From contig NZ_JBKKJT010000009.1 in the NCBI RefSeq assembly GCF_046614675.1, positions 62,001 through 126,000 of the forward strand: 64,000 nt of DNA, written 5' to 3'. Made by a program: the position numbers and the translations under genes. The DNA comes from Chryseobacterium cupriresistens. GTDB lineage: Bacteria; Bacteroidota; Bacteroidia; Flavobacteriales; Weeksellaceae. The notes under the pieces were generated by a model that saw nothing but the letters and a program-made list of their open reading frames with translations, had not been told where the DNA came from and did not search any database. Positions 35,622 through 45,109 of this stretch are shown piece by piece; the first letter of the stretch is position 1, and each line of letters opens with the position of its first letter.

Positions 35622-37817
35622 TTATAGATCTTTATAAAGAGAGAAAACGAATTGATGAATATAATCTGACTGATCATTATACAGGAACTCCTCAATAAAA
35701 ATTAGTTTCTCATTTTTTACGGATGATAAAAACATTTGAATTAAATCATAATTTTTCAGATTGACCGCCAGTGTATTATCTCCTTTTACCCACTGTATCC
35801 ATTGTGGAATTTGTTTTAATTTTCTCCACTCTTCAATATTTTGAAACAAAAGCTCTCTTTTACCAGATTGAAGAATGGAATCAAAATAATGAATTTGTTC
35901 AGGATCAATTTTCCACTGTGCTTTAGACAAAATGATATTTTGATATTCAACTCTTGGCAGGAAATCATAGATTTGGGATAAACCACCCCAGCTAAATGAT
36001 AAATGAGGTTTTACATTCTGATTATTATAATCGCATAAAAAATGGTAGACAGGTAAAGAGTTGTTTAAATAATTATGGGCATTCGTAAGATGAGGAATAA
36101 TTTCTTTATTGTGCTTCTTTGACCTTAGGAATAACTGGTTATTCTTTATGGACAGGTACAAGTCTTCCACAAAAATTTGATTGTCTCTTTCTAATGCAGA
36201 GCCCGCCAGATAAGGAATTTCATATTCTCTTATAGAAGGTCTTCTGATCACATTTCCAATTCTGGATTCGGGTAAGTGTACAATTTCTGCTAAAATTTTG
36301 TCCGGATTAAGTTCCTGTTCTTTTTCAGCAATGGCTTTCAACAAATCTTTTATAGATGATTTTTCTGAACAGAATCTGCCCAATAATTTTCCGGCATTTC
36401 CACCGGCAGATTTTAAAAATAATTTTTCCTGCTGATTTTCTGAAATGATTTCGGTCATAACGGACAATGTATCTGGCAGTTGATTCCACTGTTCCTCAAA
36501 ACCATTAAAATCATCATCAGTTAAATGTATTACATGATCTTTATTCCAATAAGCTTTTTGTAATTTACGATTGAGAATAATTTGTACTGGATTAAGATTT
36601 ACCTGAATTTCTTGTTTCTGATTAGAATAGGGCAGGATTAAATCTTCAATATAAGGATGAACTCCTTTGGCCGGAATATCTTGTAAATAGCCAATTCCTA
36701 TTTCCGGATCTAAAGCATAAGATAATGGAACTTCTTCATTATCAAATCTTTCATAAAAGGCTTTTTTGAATTTTTCTAAAGCAGATTCTTTGTAAGGAAC
36801 AGCAATTTTATTTAGAAAAGAGATTCCTTTCTTCAGTTCTTTTTTCCATTGATAGGATAAATTTGTTTCATCTTCAAAATAAAGATCTGTCTGAAAAAGA
36901 TATTTCTTTTCATATTGTACATTCAGCTTTTTGATGAGTTCCTCAATTTCAGAATATGCTTCTGCCGTATTTCCAAAATGTAAATCAAGTTCACTGATCT
37001 TGTTTTTAATAGCAACCAAAATATCTTTTTCCTGATGCCTGCCAATTTTGTTTAGCATATAAATTAATCGTTCCAGAAAATCTCCTCCCGAAACTGTTGG
37101 ATTAATTTCACTTATTAAAACCTGATTTCCGATAAGCTCATCAATAAATTCCCGGGCTTCTTCAAAAGATATATCTTCATGAACAAGAGAGCTGGCAAGC
37201 TGGTCAATTGTTTTACCCGTTTCTGAAAACTGTAGTATAAGTTCTAACTCTTTGGAAATGGGAGCGGAAGAAATGATGTAATCTCTTTTTCCTCCTGTAT
37301 TTTCATATTCTACAAAGCGAATTTTATTTCCAACCTTATGAATACTGTTGTTAGGAAAAAAAGAGATACTATTTTTAATGGACGGAATTAAAAGAAGCTG
37401 CTCTGATAGCGCTACTAAAAAATGCATATCCAGCTTTGTATCTCTTACTTTTGTAGGCTCTGAGAATATCGGAAATAGAGTCTCTTTTTCAAATTTTCCT
37501 ATACTAACTCCTGAAAATAAACCAAATGGGGTACAGCGGGTACTTGAGCGGTTATAATATTTTAATAATGAAATCTTTGTTTTTTCATTTGGCAAATTAG
37601 ACGTTGTATGTTCACGATCCATCAATTTCTCTATCTCATCATATAAGGAAAGAGAAGCTAAATAAATAGCTTCTCTAAAAATTGTATGGTTGCAATATTT
37701 TTCTAAAGATCCCTTGGCGAAGTTTTCACCAGAGAAATTATCCTGAAATTCTTTGTATGAAAAAATAGGTGATCTGACAACAAATGTATCAAAAAACTGA
37801 AATGGAAAACGTGGCAT
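35622..37817 (-). CDS. LanB-type lantibiotic dehydratase (glutamylation part)
   Basis: 731 residues. It opens with FQFFDTFVVRSPIFSYKEF and contains SLLKYYNRSSTRCTPFGLFSGVSIG (about 82-106), the Lant_dehydr_N hallmark (R-x-x-R-x-T-P-F-G). Later FAWGG-like and RIGNVIRRPSIREYEIPYL segments follow. The class transfers glutamate from Glu-tRNA onto Ser/Thr of a precursor peptide. The elimination domain is encoded separately just downstream (split LanB). Its ATG overlaps the stop of the CocE-like gene by one base (37817). No LanC cyclase gene is seen. Confidence 0.9.
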   Translation of the reverse strand: MPRFPFQFFDTFVVRSPIFSYKEFQDNFSGENFAKGSLEKYCNHTIFREAIYLASLSLYDEIEKLMDREHTTSNLPNEKTKISLLKYYNRSSTRCTPFGLFSGVSIGKFEKETLFPIFSEPTKVRDTKLDMHFLVALSEQLLLIPSIKNSISFFPNNSIHKVGNKIRFVEYENTGGKRDYIISSAPISKELELILQFSETGKTIDQLASSLVHEDISFEEAREFIDELIGNQVLISEINPTVSGGDFLERLIYMLNKIGRHQEKDILVAIKNKISELDLHFGNTAEAYSEIEELIKKLNVQYEKKYLFQTDLYFEDETNLSYQWKKELKKGISFLNKIAVPYKESALEKFKKAFYERFDNEEVPLSYALDPEIGIGYLQDIPAKGVHPYIEDLILPYSNQKQEIQVNLNPVQIILNRKLQKAYWNKDHVIHLTDDDFNGFEEQWNQLPDTLSVMTEIISENQQEKLFLKSAGGNAGKLLGRFCSEKSSIKDLLKAIAEKEQELNPDKILAEIVHLPESRIGNVIRRPSIREYEIPYLAGSALERDNQIFVEDLYLSIKNNQLFLRSKKHNKEIIPHLTNAHNYLNNSLPVYHFLCDYNNQNVKPHLSFSWGGLSQIYDFLPRVEYQNIILSKAQWKIDPEQIHYFDSILQSGKRELLFQNIEEWRKLKQIPQWIQWVKGDNTLAVNLKNYDLIQMFLSSVKNEKLIFIEEFLYNDQSDYIHQFVFSLYKDL

Positions 37818-40042
37818 TAATTAAGTGAAATAGGGATTTCTATAAAGCTGTTATTGTAAAATTTTATTTCCATAGGAACTGCAGCATCCTTGATGGTTTC
37901 TTCGCTTACATCTTTTCCTGTTCCATAGTTGATCTGCATAAGTGGATTTTTTATAGCTCCTAATACTAAAACCAGTTTACTTCCTTTTTCCATTTTTTTA
38001 CTTACAAATTCATTGTTGGTAACAGTTATACTTGTTTCTTTGTTCTCACACAGCAATTTTCTTTTCTCTGAGCTTTTAGCATAGCTTGCTCTTCCATAAT
38101 AGGTGGATAATAGAAAATATTTATCTTCTTTGGTCTTTTCATAAAGTTTCATATATACATCAACATCCTTTTTATTAACAGATAATTTCAGATTACCCAC
38201 AAAATTTCCTGTAAATTCCACCGGTTTTTCAAATGGCTTTGATGAAAATACAACGGCGTCCGGACTGTAAATTTTACTATCCAGCACGTTATCTTTTTGC
38301 TTAAAAAGCTCATCTGCATTGGTACGGTCTTTTAAATCTACCGTAAGTGGTGTGAAGTCTTTATCTCTATCTTTTGCTGGAGAAAGCTGATGTTGGCTTG
38401 TGATATAGAATTTTAATTTATTTTTATCAAAATTATCAATGCTTGAAGTACTTTTCCATTTATTGGTTCCCATTACCTGATAATTAATTTTATCTTTTAA
38501 GAAAGCTGGTTTTAATTTACCCTTCAGAATATAATCAAACCATTCCATTGTTATATTTGCGATATCCATATTGGCTTCAGAATCAATAGTATATCCTTTT
38601 AGATTATTTTTGATATAACCCTGAGCTCCCGAATGATCATAGGGCCCGATAATCAAATAATGATTAGCGTTTTTGTTGTATTTATAGTGATTTCTGAAAT
38701 AGTATAACGCTCCCAGCTGATCAGAATCATAATATCCCGTAATGGTTAAAACCGGGATGTTGATATTAGAATATTCCTTTTTGTAAGGAATCATTTTCTG
38801 CCAATAGCTGTCAAATGCCGGATGCTTTAACCAGCGCTGAAATATGATATTTTTTTTACCGGCAATAGAATCCAACTTGTTAAATGCCTCACCACCTTCA
38901 TACCATTTTTTAAAAACAGAATTCCATTGATCTTCATCTTTAAAACCTGCATCAAGCATTTTATTGTTGGTAACATAGTTAATCCAACGAAGAGAATAGG
39001 AAGCAAAGATGTTATTATTCATGGGGAAATCTACTACGCCAATTCCTACAGAGGCCTGTGGAATAATAGTTTTTAGAGCCGGATGAATATTTTTAGCGGC
39101 TGCCCATTGGCTGAATCCCAGATAACTGCCTCCGATCATTCCTACTTTGCCATTGCTCCATGGCTGTTTTATCACCCAGTCTATAACCTTATTTATATCT
39201 TCCTGCTCATGCTCAAAAGGTTCTATGGCAGCGTTACTCGTATATTTTCCTCTGGGATATATGTAAACAGAATGATAACCATAGCTTGCCTGTACTTTTT
39301 GATCATTCGCATCTTCTGCATCAGGATAGATGGAATTGACCAGGATGGTAGATTCCGGACTAGCTATTTTTTTATTTAAAACAACCCTTATACTAATTTC
39401 ATTATTGATTAATAAACTGTCTTTTACCTCAAAGTTCCTGGAGTCGAGTTCTTTTAAATAATTTTTAGCAATATCAAATGTAGGTCCTGTTATATATGAG
39501 TTATAACTTCTGCATAGTTGTAAAGCTTTTTTCAGATCTACGCTGTCTTTTTTCTCAAAATCATTTTTAAGAGTAGCCAGAATTTCTTTTTTTGTTTTCT
39601 CGGTATCACCATTGAAATAGCGGGGAAGTATGATCTGTGTTTTTATAGGCAGACTTTCATATTTTTTGAGAAATTCTTCTTTATATTTTTCCTGAAAATT
39701 TTTGTGCGAATCTTTATTTTTTTGAGCATTTATGTAAATTTCATACTGTGTTCCCATAGCATATGAAATAATGGGATTACTTTTTCTGTAAACACTGCGT
39801 ACTGAATCAAGCTGACTTAAAGCAGTATCATAGTTTTGTGCTGCCATACTTACTCTGAAAAGATTATCATACTTTACCGCCTTGTCTTTTTCTTTATAAT
39901 TCTTTTGTATTTCAGAATTTAAATAAGAAATTAAAGGCTGCAGTTTTTCAATATTGTATTCATTAAAATGTTTAATACTTATTTTCTGAGAAAAAATAAT
40001 AGTACATGATAAAAAGAAAGGTACAATTAATATGTATTTCAT
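37817..40042 (-). CDS. CocE/NonD-family (X-Pro dipeptidyl-peptidase-like) periplasmic hydrolase
   Basis: 741 residues. Signal peptide (MKYILIVPFFLSCTIIFSQ); a helical N-terminal region (about 20-205) not usual in CocE; then an alpha/beta hydrolase with nucleophile elbow GGSYLG (304-309, Ser306), Asp in TGYYDSDQ and His in GPYDHSGAQG; and a C-terminal jelly-roll (about 580-741). The family cleaves peptides or esters. Here it sits between the precursor and the LanB genes, one base overlapping LanB, so leader removal, trimming or self-protection by hydrolysis are plausible inferred roles. Confidence 0.85.
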   Translation of the reverse strand: MKYILIVPFFLSCTIIFSQKISIKHFNEYNIEKLQPLISYLNSEIQKNYKEKDKAVKYDNLFRVSMAAQNYDTALSQLDSVRSVYRKSNPIISYAMGTQYEIYINAQKNKDSHKNFQEKYKEEFLKKYESLPIKTQIILPRYFNGDTEKTKKEILATLKNDFEKKDSVDLKKALQLCRSYNSYITGPTFDIAKNYLKELDSRNFEVKDSLLINNEISIRVVLNKKIASPESTILVNSIYPDAEDANDQKVQASYGYHSVYIYPRGKYTSNAAIEPFEHEQEDINKVIDWVIKQPWSNGKVGMIGGSYLGFSQWAAAKNIHPALKTIIPQASVGIGVVDFPMNNNIFASYSLRWINYVTNNKMLDAGFKDEDQWNSVFKKWYEGGEAFNKLDSIAGKKNIIFQRWLKHPAFDSYWQKMIPYKKEYSNINIPVLTITGYYDSDQLGALYYFRNHYKYNKNANHYLIIGPYDHSGAQGYIKNNLKGYTIDSEANMDIANITMEWFDYILKGKLKPAFLKDKINYQVMGTNKWKSTSSIDNFDKNKLKFYITSQHQLSPAKDRDKDFTPLTVDLKDRTNADELFKQKDNVLDSKIYSPDAVVFSSKPFEKPVEFTGNFVGNLKLSVNKKDVDVYMKLYEKTKEDKYFLLSTYYGRASYAKSSEKRKLLCENKETSITVTNNEFVSKKMEKGSKLVLVLGAIKNPLMQINYGTGKDVSEETIKDAAVPMEIKFYNNSFIEIPISLN

Positions 40043-40106
40043 AGAATGAAAAATCAGTAATTTTTTCCAAAATTACTGATAAAATGTTGAAGTAGTTATT
40101 AAATTT

Positions 40107-40301
40107 TTAGTTTGTTCCTGTTTGGATATCGATCGTATCAAGTGTTTTATTTACAACTGTGTCGTTCGCTCCATTGTCTCCTGCAAAACCTGGGTTGTCT
40201 ATACCTAAACCTCCCCTTATGGAATTCAGTCCACGTGTTATTTTAGACATTTGAAGTTTGTTTAAAGATAATTTTTTTTCTGTTTTCTTAAGCTTTTTCA
40301 C
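40107..40301 (-). CDS. Class I lanthipeptide-like precursor with no Cys or Ser in the core
   Basis: 64 residues, starting at GTG (40299-40301); no in-frame ATG precedes it, and the next Met (residue 18) would delete the leader motif. The leader KKTEKKLSLNKLQMSKI resembles the Bacteroidota class I lanthipeptide leader (KKLxLNK), ending in SIRGG (residues 27-31). The putative core (32-64) has Thr at 48, 53, 56, 61 and 63, no Ser and no Cys. LanB could dehydrate Thr to dehydrobutyrine, but lanthionine rings cannot form. First gene of the minus-strand operon with the CocE hydrolase and split LanB. Confidence 0.75.
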   Translation of the reverse strand: MKKLKKTEKKLSLNKLQMSKITRGLNSIRGGLGIDNPGFAGDNGANDTVVNKTLDTIDIQTGTN

Positions 40302-40450
40302 TAGTAAAAATGATTTAAAATTGATTTAATAAATTGATGTGCAAATAAAGTTCTAATCTTGCTAAGAACGAAAATATACATGCCGAAATTGATAAATTTC
40401 GATAAGATCAGGTGGTAACGTATTGTTAATTAATGTGTTGTTGTTTTGGT

Positions 40451-42181
40451 TTAGTTGAGTGCTTTTATGTAGTAAGAAGGAAGAGTCCCCGTTATTTTTT
40501 TGAAAGCATTCGTAAAAGATTCAGCGTTGTTGTAGCCTATATCATTTGCAATTGCAGCAATGGTATGTTTTCTTATTTTCTCGTTAGATTTTAATTCTTC
40601 GACGATATAATTAATTCTAAGTTCGTTCAGATATTGTGAAAAGTTTTTACCCTTTAATTCATTCACGAGCTTAGAAAGATAGTCTCTGTTGGTGTCAAAC
40701 TCTTTTGAAAGAGAGTCTAATGTAATATTCTTCGCAAGGAAGCTATTTGTCTTCTCAAATTCCTCAATTTTGTCAATTAATATTTTAAATTTTGAGTTGG
40801 TAGAGAGATCATTCTTGGTCGTCTTTTCTTTTCTTTCAATAGAAGCAGAGGGAGCTGTGTTACTTTCTGGTTTAATTTCCTCTATAAATACAGGAGCAGG
40901 AACTATTACAGGTTTTTCTAACAGTATTTTAGCCTGTTTTTCATATTCTTTTATCTTTTTCCTGTTTTTTCGGATAATAAATATGAAAAGTAAAGTAATA
41001 AATAACAGAGAAACTATTAACCATATATTCTGATGGTTCAGTTTATCAATTATATTTAATTTTTCTTTCATAAGTAAAGGGGTATCATACTTTTTCAGAA
41101 TTTCTTTTGAAAGATTTTTTCGGTTCACAGCTATTATACTATCACTATACATCAGGTTGTCAATGTACTTTAGCTGATTTTTGAGGTCTCCTTTCTTTTT
41201 ATAAAAATCAATTAGAATTTCATATCCATCTCTTTTTATGGCCTCGAAGCCGTTAAAATTGAAGGAAATAGAATCTGCTTTTTTAAAATACTCTACAGCC
41301 TCTTCTTCTTTGTGATTTTCATATTTTATTTTTCCAAGATAATAGTATAAAATACCTAAATTAATATAGTCTTTACTATTAATTAATCCTTTTTCAATGT
41401 TGGATAAAATGACATAAGATGACGAAAAATCCTTTAAATAAAAAAGGCTGATTCCTTTTATCATAAGCAGATAATTGTAATTGGAGTAATCATTATACTT
41501 TTTACATTCTGCCAATCCGAGATCTGCAAACCGGATACTTTTTTTATAATCCTTGCATTTTGTATAGATGTTAGCTAAGGAAAAAATGGACGAAATATAG
41601 TTTTTAGCATCGAGGTTTGTATTTTTAACTTTATCCTTTTCATAATTGTAATATTTTATAAAAAGTGGCAAAGCCTCCTCGTACTCCTCTGTCGCAGTTT
41701 TTAATATAGCAATAAGCTTGCTTACATAATAAAATTGTTCCTTGTTTTCAGCCTTATTCAAATTGATAGCAACAGTATATTCATCTAAAGCTTCTTTGTA
41801 TTTCCCTTCATTGTTGAATAAAATACCCTTTAATATATAAGATTTTGCCGGGTAATCGTAGTTATTAACGTTTTTTGAGGCAGAGATGAGTGAATCTGCA
41901 AAGGGATGCCCGTTTTCATTCTTCAGATTTTTTACCCGTGCTATATTATAATATCCATCAAACAGGATGTCCCTATTATTTTCTTTCTTTCCTTTTAATA
42001 GAATGTAATTGGCTAAAAGCTCAGCTTTATCGTTGTCAACCTGGAATACTTTATTGTAAGCATCATTAATATACTTATAACTTTTATTCTTTAACGAGTC
42101 TGGAATTTTTAGTCCCTTTATGCTTTGAGAAAAGAAAAAAACAGGGAAAACAGTTAAAATAATTAAATGAAACTTCTTCAT
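40451..42181 (-). CDS. TPR-containing membrane AraC-type regulator
   Basis: 576 residues. Signal peptide (MKKFHLIILTVFPVFFFS); tetratricopeptide-type helices (about 60-370); one membrane helix (about 384-404, WLIVSLLFITLLFIFIIRK); a linker; and a C-terminal AraC-type DNA-binding domain (about 480-576, LDSLSKEFDTNRDYLSKLVNEL and AIANDIGYNNAESFTNAFKKITG). This periplasmic-sensor to cytoplasmic-HTH layout is common in Chryseobacterium. It lies between the two RiPP loci (149 bases above the Cys-less precursor, 210 bases from the divergent barrel gene), so it may control one or both. Confidence 0.88.
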   Translation of the reverse strand: MKKFHLIILTVFPVFFFSQSIKGLKIPDSLKNKSYKYINDAYNKVFQVDNDKAELLANYILLKGKKENNRDILFDGYYNIARVKNLKNENGHPFADSLISASKNVNNYDYPAKSYILKGILFNNEGKYKEALDEYTVAINLNKAENKEQFYYVSKLIAILKTATEEYEEALPLFIKYYNYEKDKVKNTNLDAKNYISSIFSLANIYTKCKDYKKSIRFADLGLAECKKYNDYSNYNYLLMIKGISLFYLKDFSSSYVILSNIEKGLINSKDYINLGILYYYLGKIKYENHKEEEAVEYFKKADSISFNFNGFEAIKRDGYEILIDFYKKKGDLKNQLKYIDNLMYSDSIIAVNRKNLSKEILKKYDTPLLMKEKLNIIDKLNHQNIWLIVSLLFITLLFIFIIRKNRKKIKEYEKQAKILLEKPVIVPAPVFIEEIKPESNTAPSASIERKEKTTKNDLSTNSKFKILIDKIEEFEKTNSFLAKNITLDSLSKEFDTNRDYLSKLVNELKGKNFSQYLNELRINYIVEELKSNEKIRKHTIAAIANDIGYNNAESFTNAFKKITGTLPSYYIKALN

Positions 42182-42339
42182 ATTTCTAAATACACTGCAA
42201 ATTTATGAATTATCATCGAATTTTTATCAATGAAATATAAGTATTTGTTTATCAGTTGTATATTGATCTCTATGAGTCGGGAATTTGTAAATTTTTGGAA
42301 AAGGATATACCGGTATTGATCAATTTTGGATTACTAATC

Positions 42340-42370
42340 TTGTAGACTTTGAGTATAATCATGATGTTTG
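42340..42370 (+). promoter_or_regulatory. Possible promoter of the Cys/Trp-rich RiPP operon
   Basis: TTG at 42340-42342 and GATGTTTG at 42363-42370 (one mismatch to TAnnTTTG) are 20 bases apart, the expected spacing. It lies 21 bases upstream of the barrel gene start. The T-to-G change in the -7 box could make it activator dependent; that is inference. Confidence 0.35.
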
Positions 42371-42391
42371 CATCAGAAATATTGAAAGTAA

Positions 42392-44518
42392 ATGAGGAAA
42401 ATATTAATATGTGTAAGTGTTGTGCTTCCCTTGTTGGGTTTCTCTCAAGAGAAGAAAGATTCCATTAAAACAGTTATAGAAAAACAAATTGCAGAAATAA
42501 AAGTGAATGGTAAAAAACCTTTTTTTGAACAAAAGGATGACCGTTTTGTTTTTAATGTTGAAAATAGCGATTTGGTTGTAGGAAATCACATATCCGAAGT
42601 TCTCTCTCAAACACCATTATTAAAATTAGATGATAATAAAATAACTCTTCTGGGAACGAACGCCTCTGTTTACATCAATGACAGAAAATCAGTTCTTAAA
42701 GGCAAAGATTTAATACAATATCTTAATGCTATGCCGGCTTCTAATCTGGTAAAGATAGAGCTGGTTACCAATCCTTCCTCAAAATATGATCTGGAGGATG
42801 CAATGATTATTAATCTGAAGCTGAAGAAACTGGAAACAGATGGACTGAAAGGAAGTTTTACCATTACAGATAAGCAAAACAGAAAAAACAGCCAGCAGGC
42901 AAATATTGCCTTAAATTATCATAAAAACAGATTTTCAAATAATACCATGTTGTTTTTTGAAAATAATAATGACCTGCAAAGAAACAGTATTGATAACTAT
43001 AGCTCAAAATTCAGCAGAAATCAGATTATAGGAAGTACGCTGATTAAAGAAACCAACTTTGGAGGAAATACAGGTTTTGATTACGAGCTTAATGAAAGAA
43101 GCAGCATAGGAGGTATTCTGGAATATTATCACAAAACACCTGAATCTTCACTTGAAAACAGGAATATATACTATGATACTACAGGAGGAATTTTTGAAAA
43201 CAGAACGGTAAATACACAAAATGATAAGCTGAACCTTTTCGGAGGAAATGTTTATTACAGCTTTAATGATGATAAAAAATCCAAGCGATTGGATATCAAC
43301 TTTGATTATTACACCCATCACAGAGATAATACGACAGAGTTTTTCAATTTGACCAGCCCATATTCAAACTTAATATATAATGATTATAAGAAGGACAATT
43401 ATACGGTAAGAGTAGATTATTCCAAGACTTTCGAAAAATTAAAACTTAGTTTCGAAGCAGGAGGAAAACTTAATTGGCTTTCTACGGATAATCCTTATAC
43501 CTATTATAATGCAGACGGTACATTAAATACCCTATTTTCTAATAATTTTACGTATCATGAAAATATCAACGCCTTATATACCAATGTTAAGAAAAAACTG
43601 TTTTCGGCATTGGATGTAAACATGGGGCTTCGTTATGAAAACACAAACATCAACGCAAAACAAAATACGGTTAGCGAGAACTTTTCCAGAAGCTACAACA
43701 ATATTGTACCCAGCATCAACCTTTCTTATATGATCAATAAGAACAACAGAGTTTCTCTGGGATATAGAACTGCATTATGGAGACCTTATGTAGATGATTT
43801 GAACCCATTTATTTATAAGAATAATGAAACCTGGTGGGAAACCGGAAATCCTGATCTTAATGTGGCAAAGATGTATTTATTTAATGCGAGCTACAGCATA
43901 AAAAGAACCTGGGTGTTTGTAAGTAATTTCGGTATTGTAAAAAATCCTATTCTTCCTTATACAGAGGTTGTAGATAATGTTTCTGTTACAAGGCCCAAAA
44001 ACTTTGAAGGTAATGTAAAGCGTCTTTATGTGGGATTGAACTATAACAAACCATTGTTTGAAAACAAATGGATGTTTAATCTTTCAACAGGAATGTATTA
44101 CATCAATAATGCAGATATCTATGATGTTCATCCTAGTTCTTGGTATAATAACTCTTCCGTTACAATTAGTGGAAATAATCTTTGGAATAAAGGCTGGAAC
44201 ATAAGCTATAACTTTGGTTACACCTCTCCATATACATTAGTTAATAAGAAAAACGGTTATTTTATCAATAATCAGCTTGAGGTTTCAAAGAGTTATAAAG
44301 ATTTTAAATTCAAGCTTTCTGTAAAAGATATGCTGAATCTTTCAAACTCCCGTAATACACTATATAATAATGACGGATATATTGAAACTCTTTCGCAATC
44401 AAATTTAAGATCCATATCACTCAGCATATCCAAAACATTTGGAAACAACAAAGTAAAAAAGGTGAATACCGGAGATATAGACAAGGGGAGAACTCAAAAT
44501 GAAAACCCCCGGCTGTAA
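42392..44518 (+). CDS. Outer-membrane beta-barrel protein (OMP_b-brl_3-like) of the RiPP locus
   Basis: 708 residues. Signal peptide (MRKILICVSVVLPLLGFSQ); a plug-like region (about 30-145, FNVENSDLVVGNHISEVLSQ, SVYINDRKSVLKGKDLIQYL, IELVTNPSSKYD) resembling the TonB-receptor plug of OMP_b-brl_3 proteins; then a long barrel rich in Tyr, Phe and Asn (150-700). It starts the plus-strand operon, 51 bases before the first precursor. A role in export of, or resistance to, the peptide across the outer membrane is inferred from position; nutrient uptake is the alternative. Confidence 0.85.
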   Translation: MRKILICVSVVLPLLGFSQEKKDSIKTVIEKQIAEIKVNGKKPFFEQKDDRFVFNVENSDLVVGNHISEVLSQTPLLKLDDNKITLLGTNASVYINDRKSVLKGKDLIQYLNAMPASNLVKIELVTNPSSKYDLEDAMIINLKLKKLETDGLKGSFTITDKQNRKNSQQANIALNYHKNRFSNNTMLFFENNNDLQRNSIDNYSSKFSRNQIIGSTLIKETNFGGNTGFDYELNERSSIGGILEYYHKTPESSLENRNIYYDTTGGIFENRTVNTQNDKLNLFGGNVYYSFNDDKKSKRLDINFDYYTHHRDNTTEFFNLTSPYSNLIYNDYKKDNYTVRVDYSKTFEKLKLSFEAGGKLNWLSTDNPYTYYNADGTLNTLFSNNFTYHENINALYTNVKKKLFSALDVNMGLRYENTNINAKQNTVSENFSRSYNNIVPSINLSYMINKNNRVSLGYRTALWRPYVDDLNPFIYKNNETWWETGNPDLNVAKMYLFNASYSIKRTWVFVSNFGIVKNPILPYTEVVDNVSVTRPKNFEGNVKRLYVGLNYNKPLFENKWMFNLSTGMYYINNADIYDVHPSSWYNNSSVTISGNNLWNKGWNISYNFGYTSPYTLVNKKNGYFINNQLEVSKSYKDFKFKLSVKDMLNLSNSRNTLYNNDGYIETLSQSNLRSISLSISKTFGNNKVKKVNTGDIDKGRTQNENPRL

Positions 44519-44569
44519 TCCTGTTCTTTTACTACAAAACTAATACACTAAAGGATAAAACTAATAACC

Positions 44570-44764
44570 ATGAAAAACAAAAAACTTGAAGAGTTATCCA
44601 AAAAGATAACTCAGGGTAAGCTCAAAAAACTACACAAACATGAAGTTCTCACTATCTACGCAGGGAAAGACTTTACTGTCGATGATTGCATTAGACATCC
44701 CGATTGTAATTCCTATTGCGGAATCTGCTCAACGAATACCCCCAATTGCTGGAGCTTTTCATAA
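44570..44764 (+). CDS. RiPP precursor 1 (beta type)
   Basis: 64 residues. Leader MKNKKLEELSKKITQGKLKK is shared by all five precursors in this array; cleavage is expected after residue 32. Residues 31-32 here are AG instead of GG. The core has five Cys (40, 46, 50, 53, 60) and ends TPNCWSFS, as in precursor 3 (DPNCWSFS). It is 51 bases after the barrel gene. Modification by the downstream radical SAM enzyme and export by the C39 ABC transporter are inferred. Confidence 0.85.
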   Translation: MKNKKLEELSKKITQGKLKKLHKHEVLTIYAGKDFTVDDCIRHPDCNSYCGICSTNTPNCWSFS

Positions 44765-44833
44765 AGACTTTTATTGAGCCTTCTCTGAAGCCTGAACTTT
44801 TCAGCAAACTATTAACCATGAAAATTTATTGTG

Positions 44834-45040
44834 ATGAAAAACAAAAAACTGTTTGAATTGTCTAAAAAAATTACTGAGAACAAAATCCCAGGAATGAAAA
44901 GAGAATCAGTTGAAGTTATTAAGGGGGGAATACAAAAAGAGATTATATCAGACTGTGCATGTTTCGGTGCAAATGCATGTTGGGGTTATGGAACCAGCCC
45001 ATGTGCATTAAACAGTTGTTGGGCTTATTTTGACCAATAA
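44834..45040 (+). CDS. RiPP precursor 2 (alpha type)
   Basis: 68 residues from the second of two adjacent ATG codons, matching the common MKNKKL start. Leader MKNKKLFELSKKITENKIPG, GG at 31-32. Core Cys at 41, 43, 49, 57 and 62. It carries the alpha pattern: C-x5-C-W-G-Y-G then C-x4-C-W-A-Y. A 12-residue frame starting at 44818 overlaps its start codon out of frame. Confidence 0.87.
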   Translation: MKNKKLFELSKKITENKIPGMKRESVEVIKGGIQKEIISDCACFGANACWGYGTSPCALNSCWAYFDQ

Positions 45041-45109
45041 TTCGTCTACATAGGCTTGATTAATTTTTATAGAGTTAAGATTCGTAATAAACATAAAAAA
45101 CTTACTTCT

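Noticed and set aside
40302..40450. Additional small precursor gene in the gap between the Cys-less precursor and the regulator
   Set aside because: No frame with a leader-like start or GG site; the stretch is A/T-rich promoter-like sequence.
45056..45109. N-terminal extension of precursor 3
   Set aside because: The other four precursors begin at MKNKKL; the extension is not shared.
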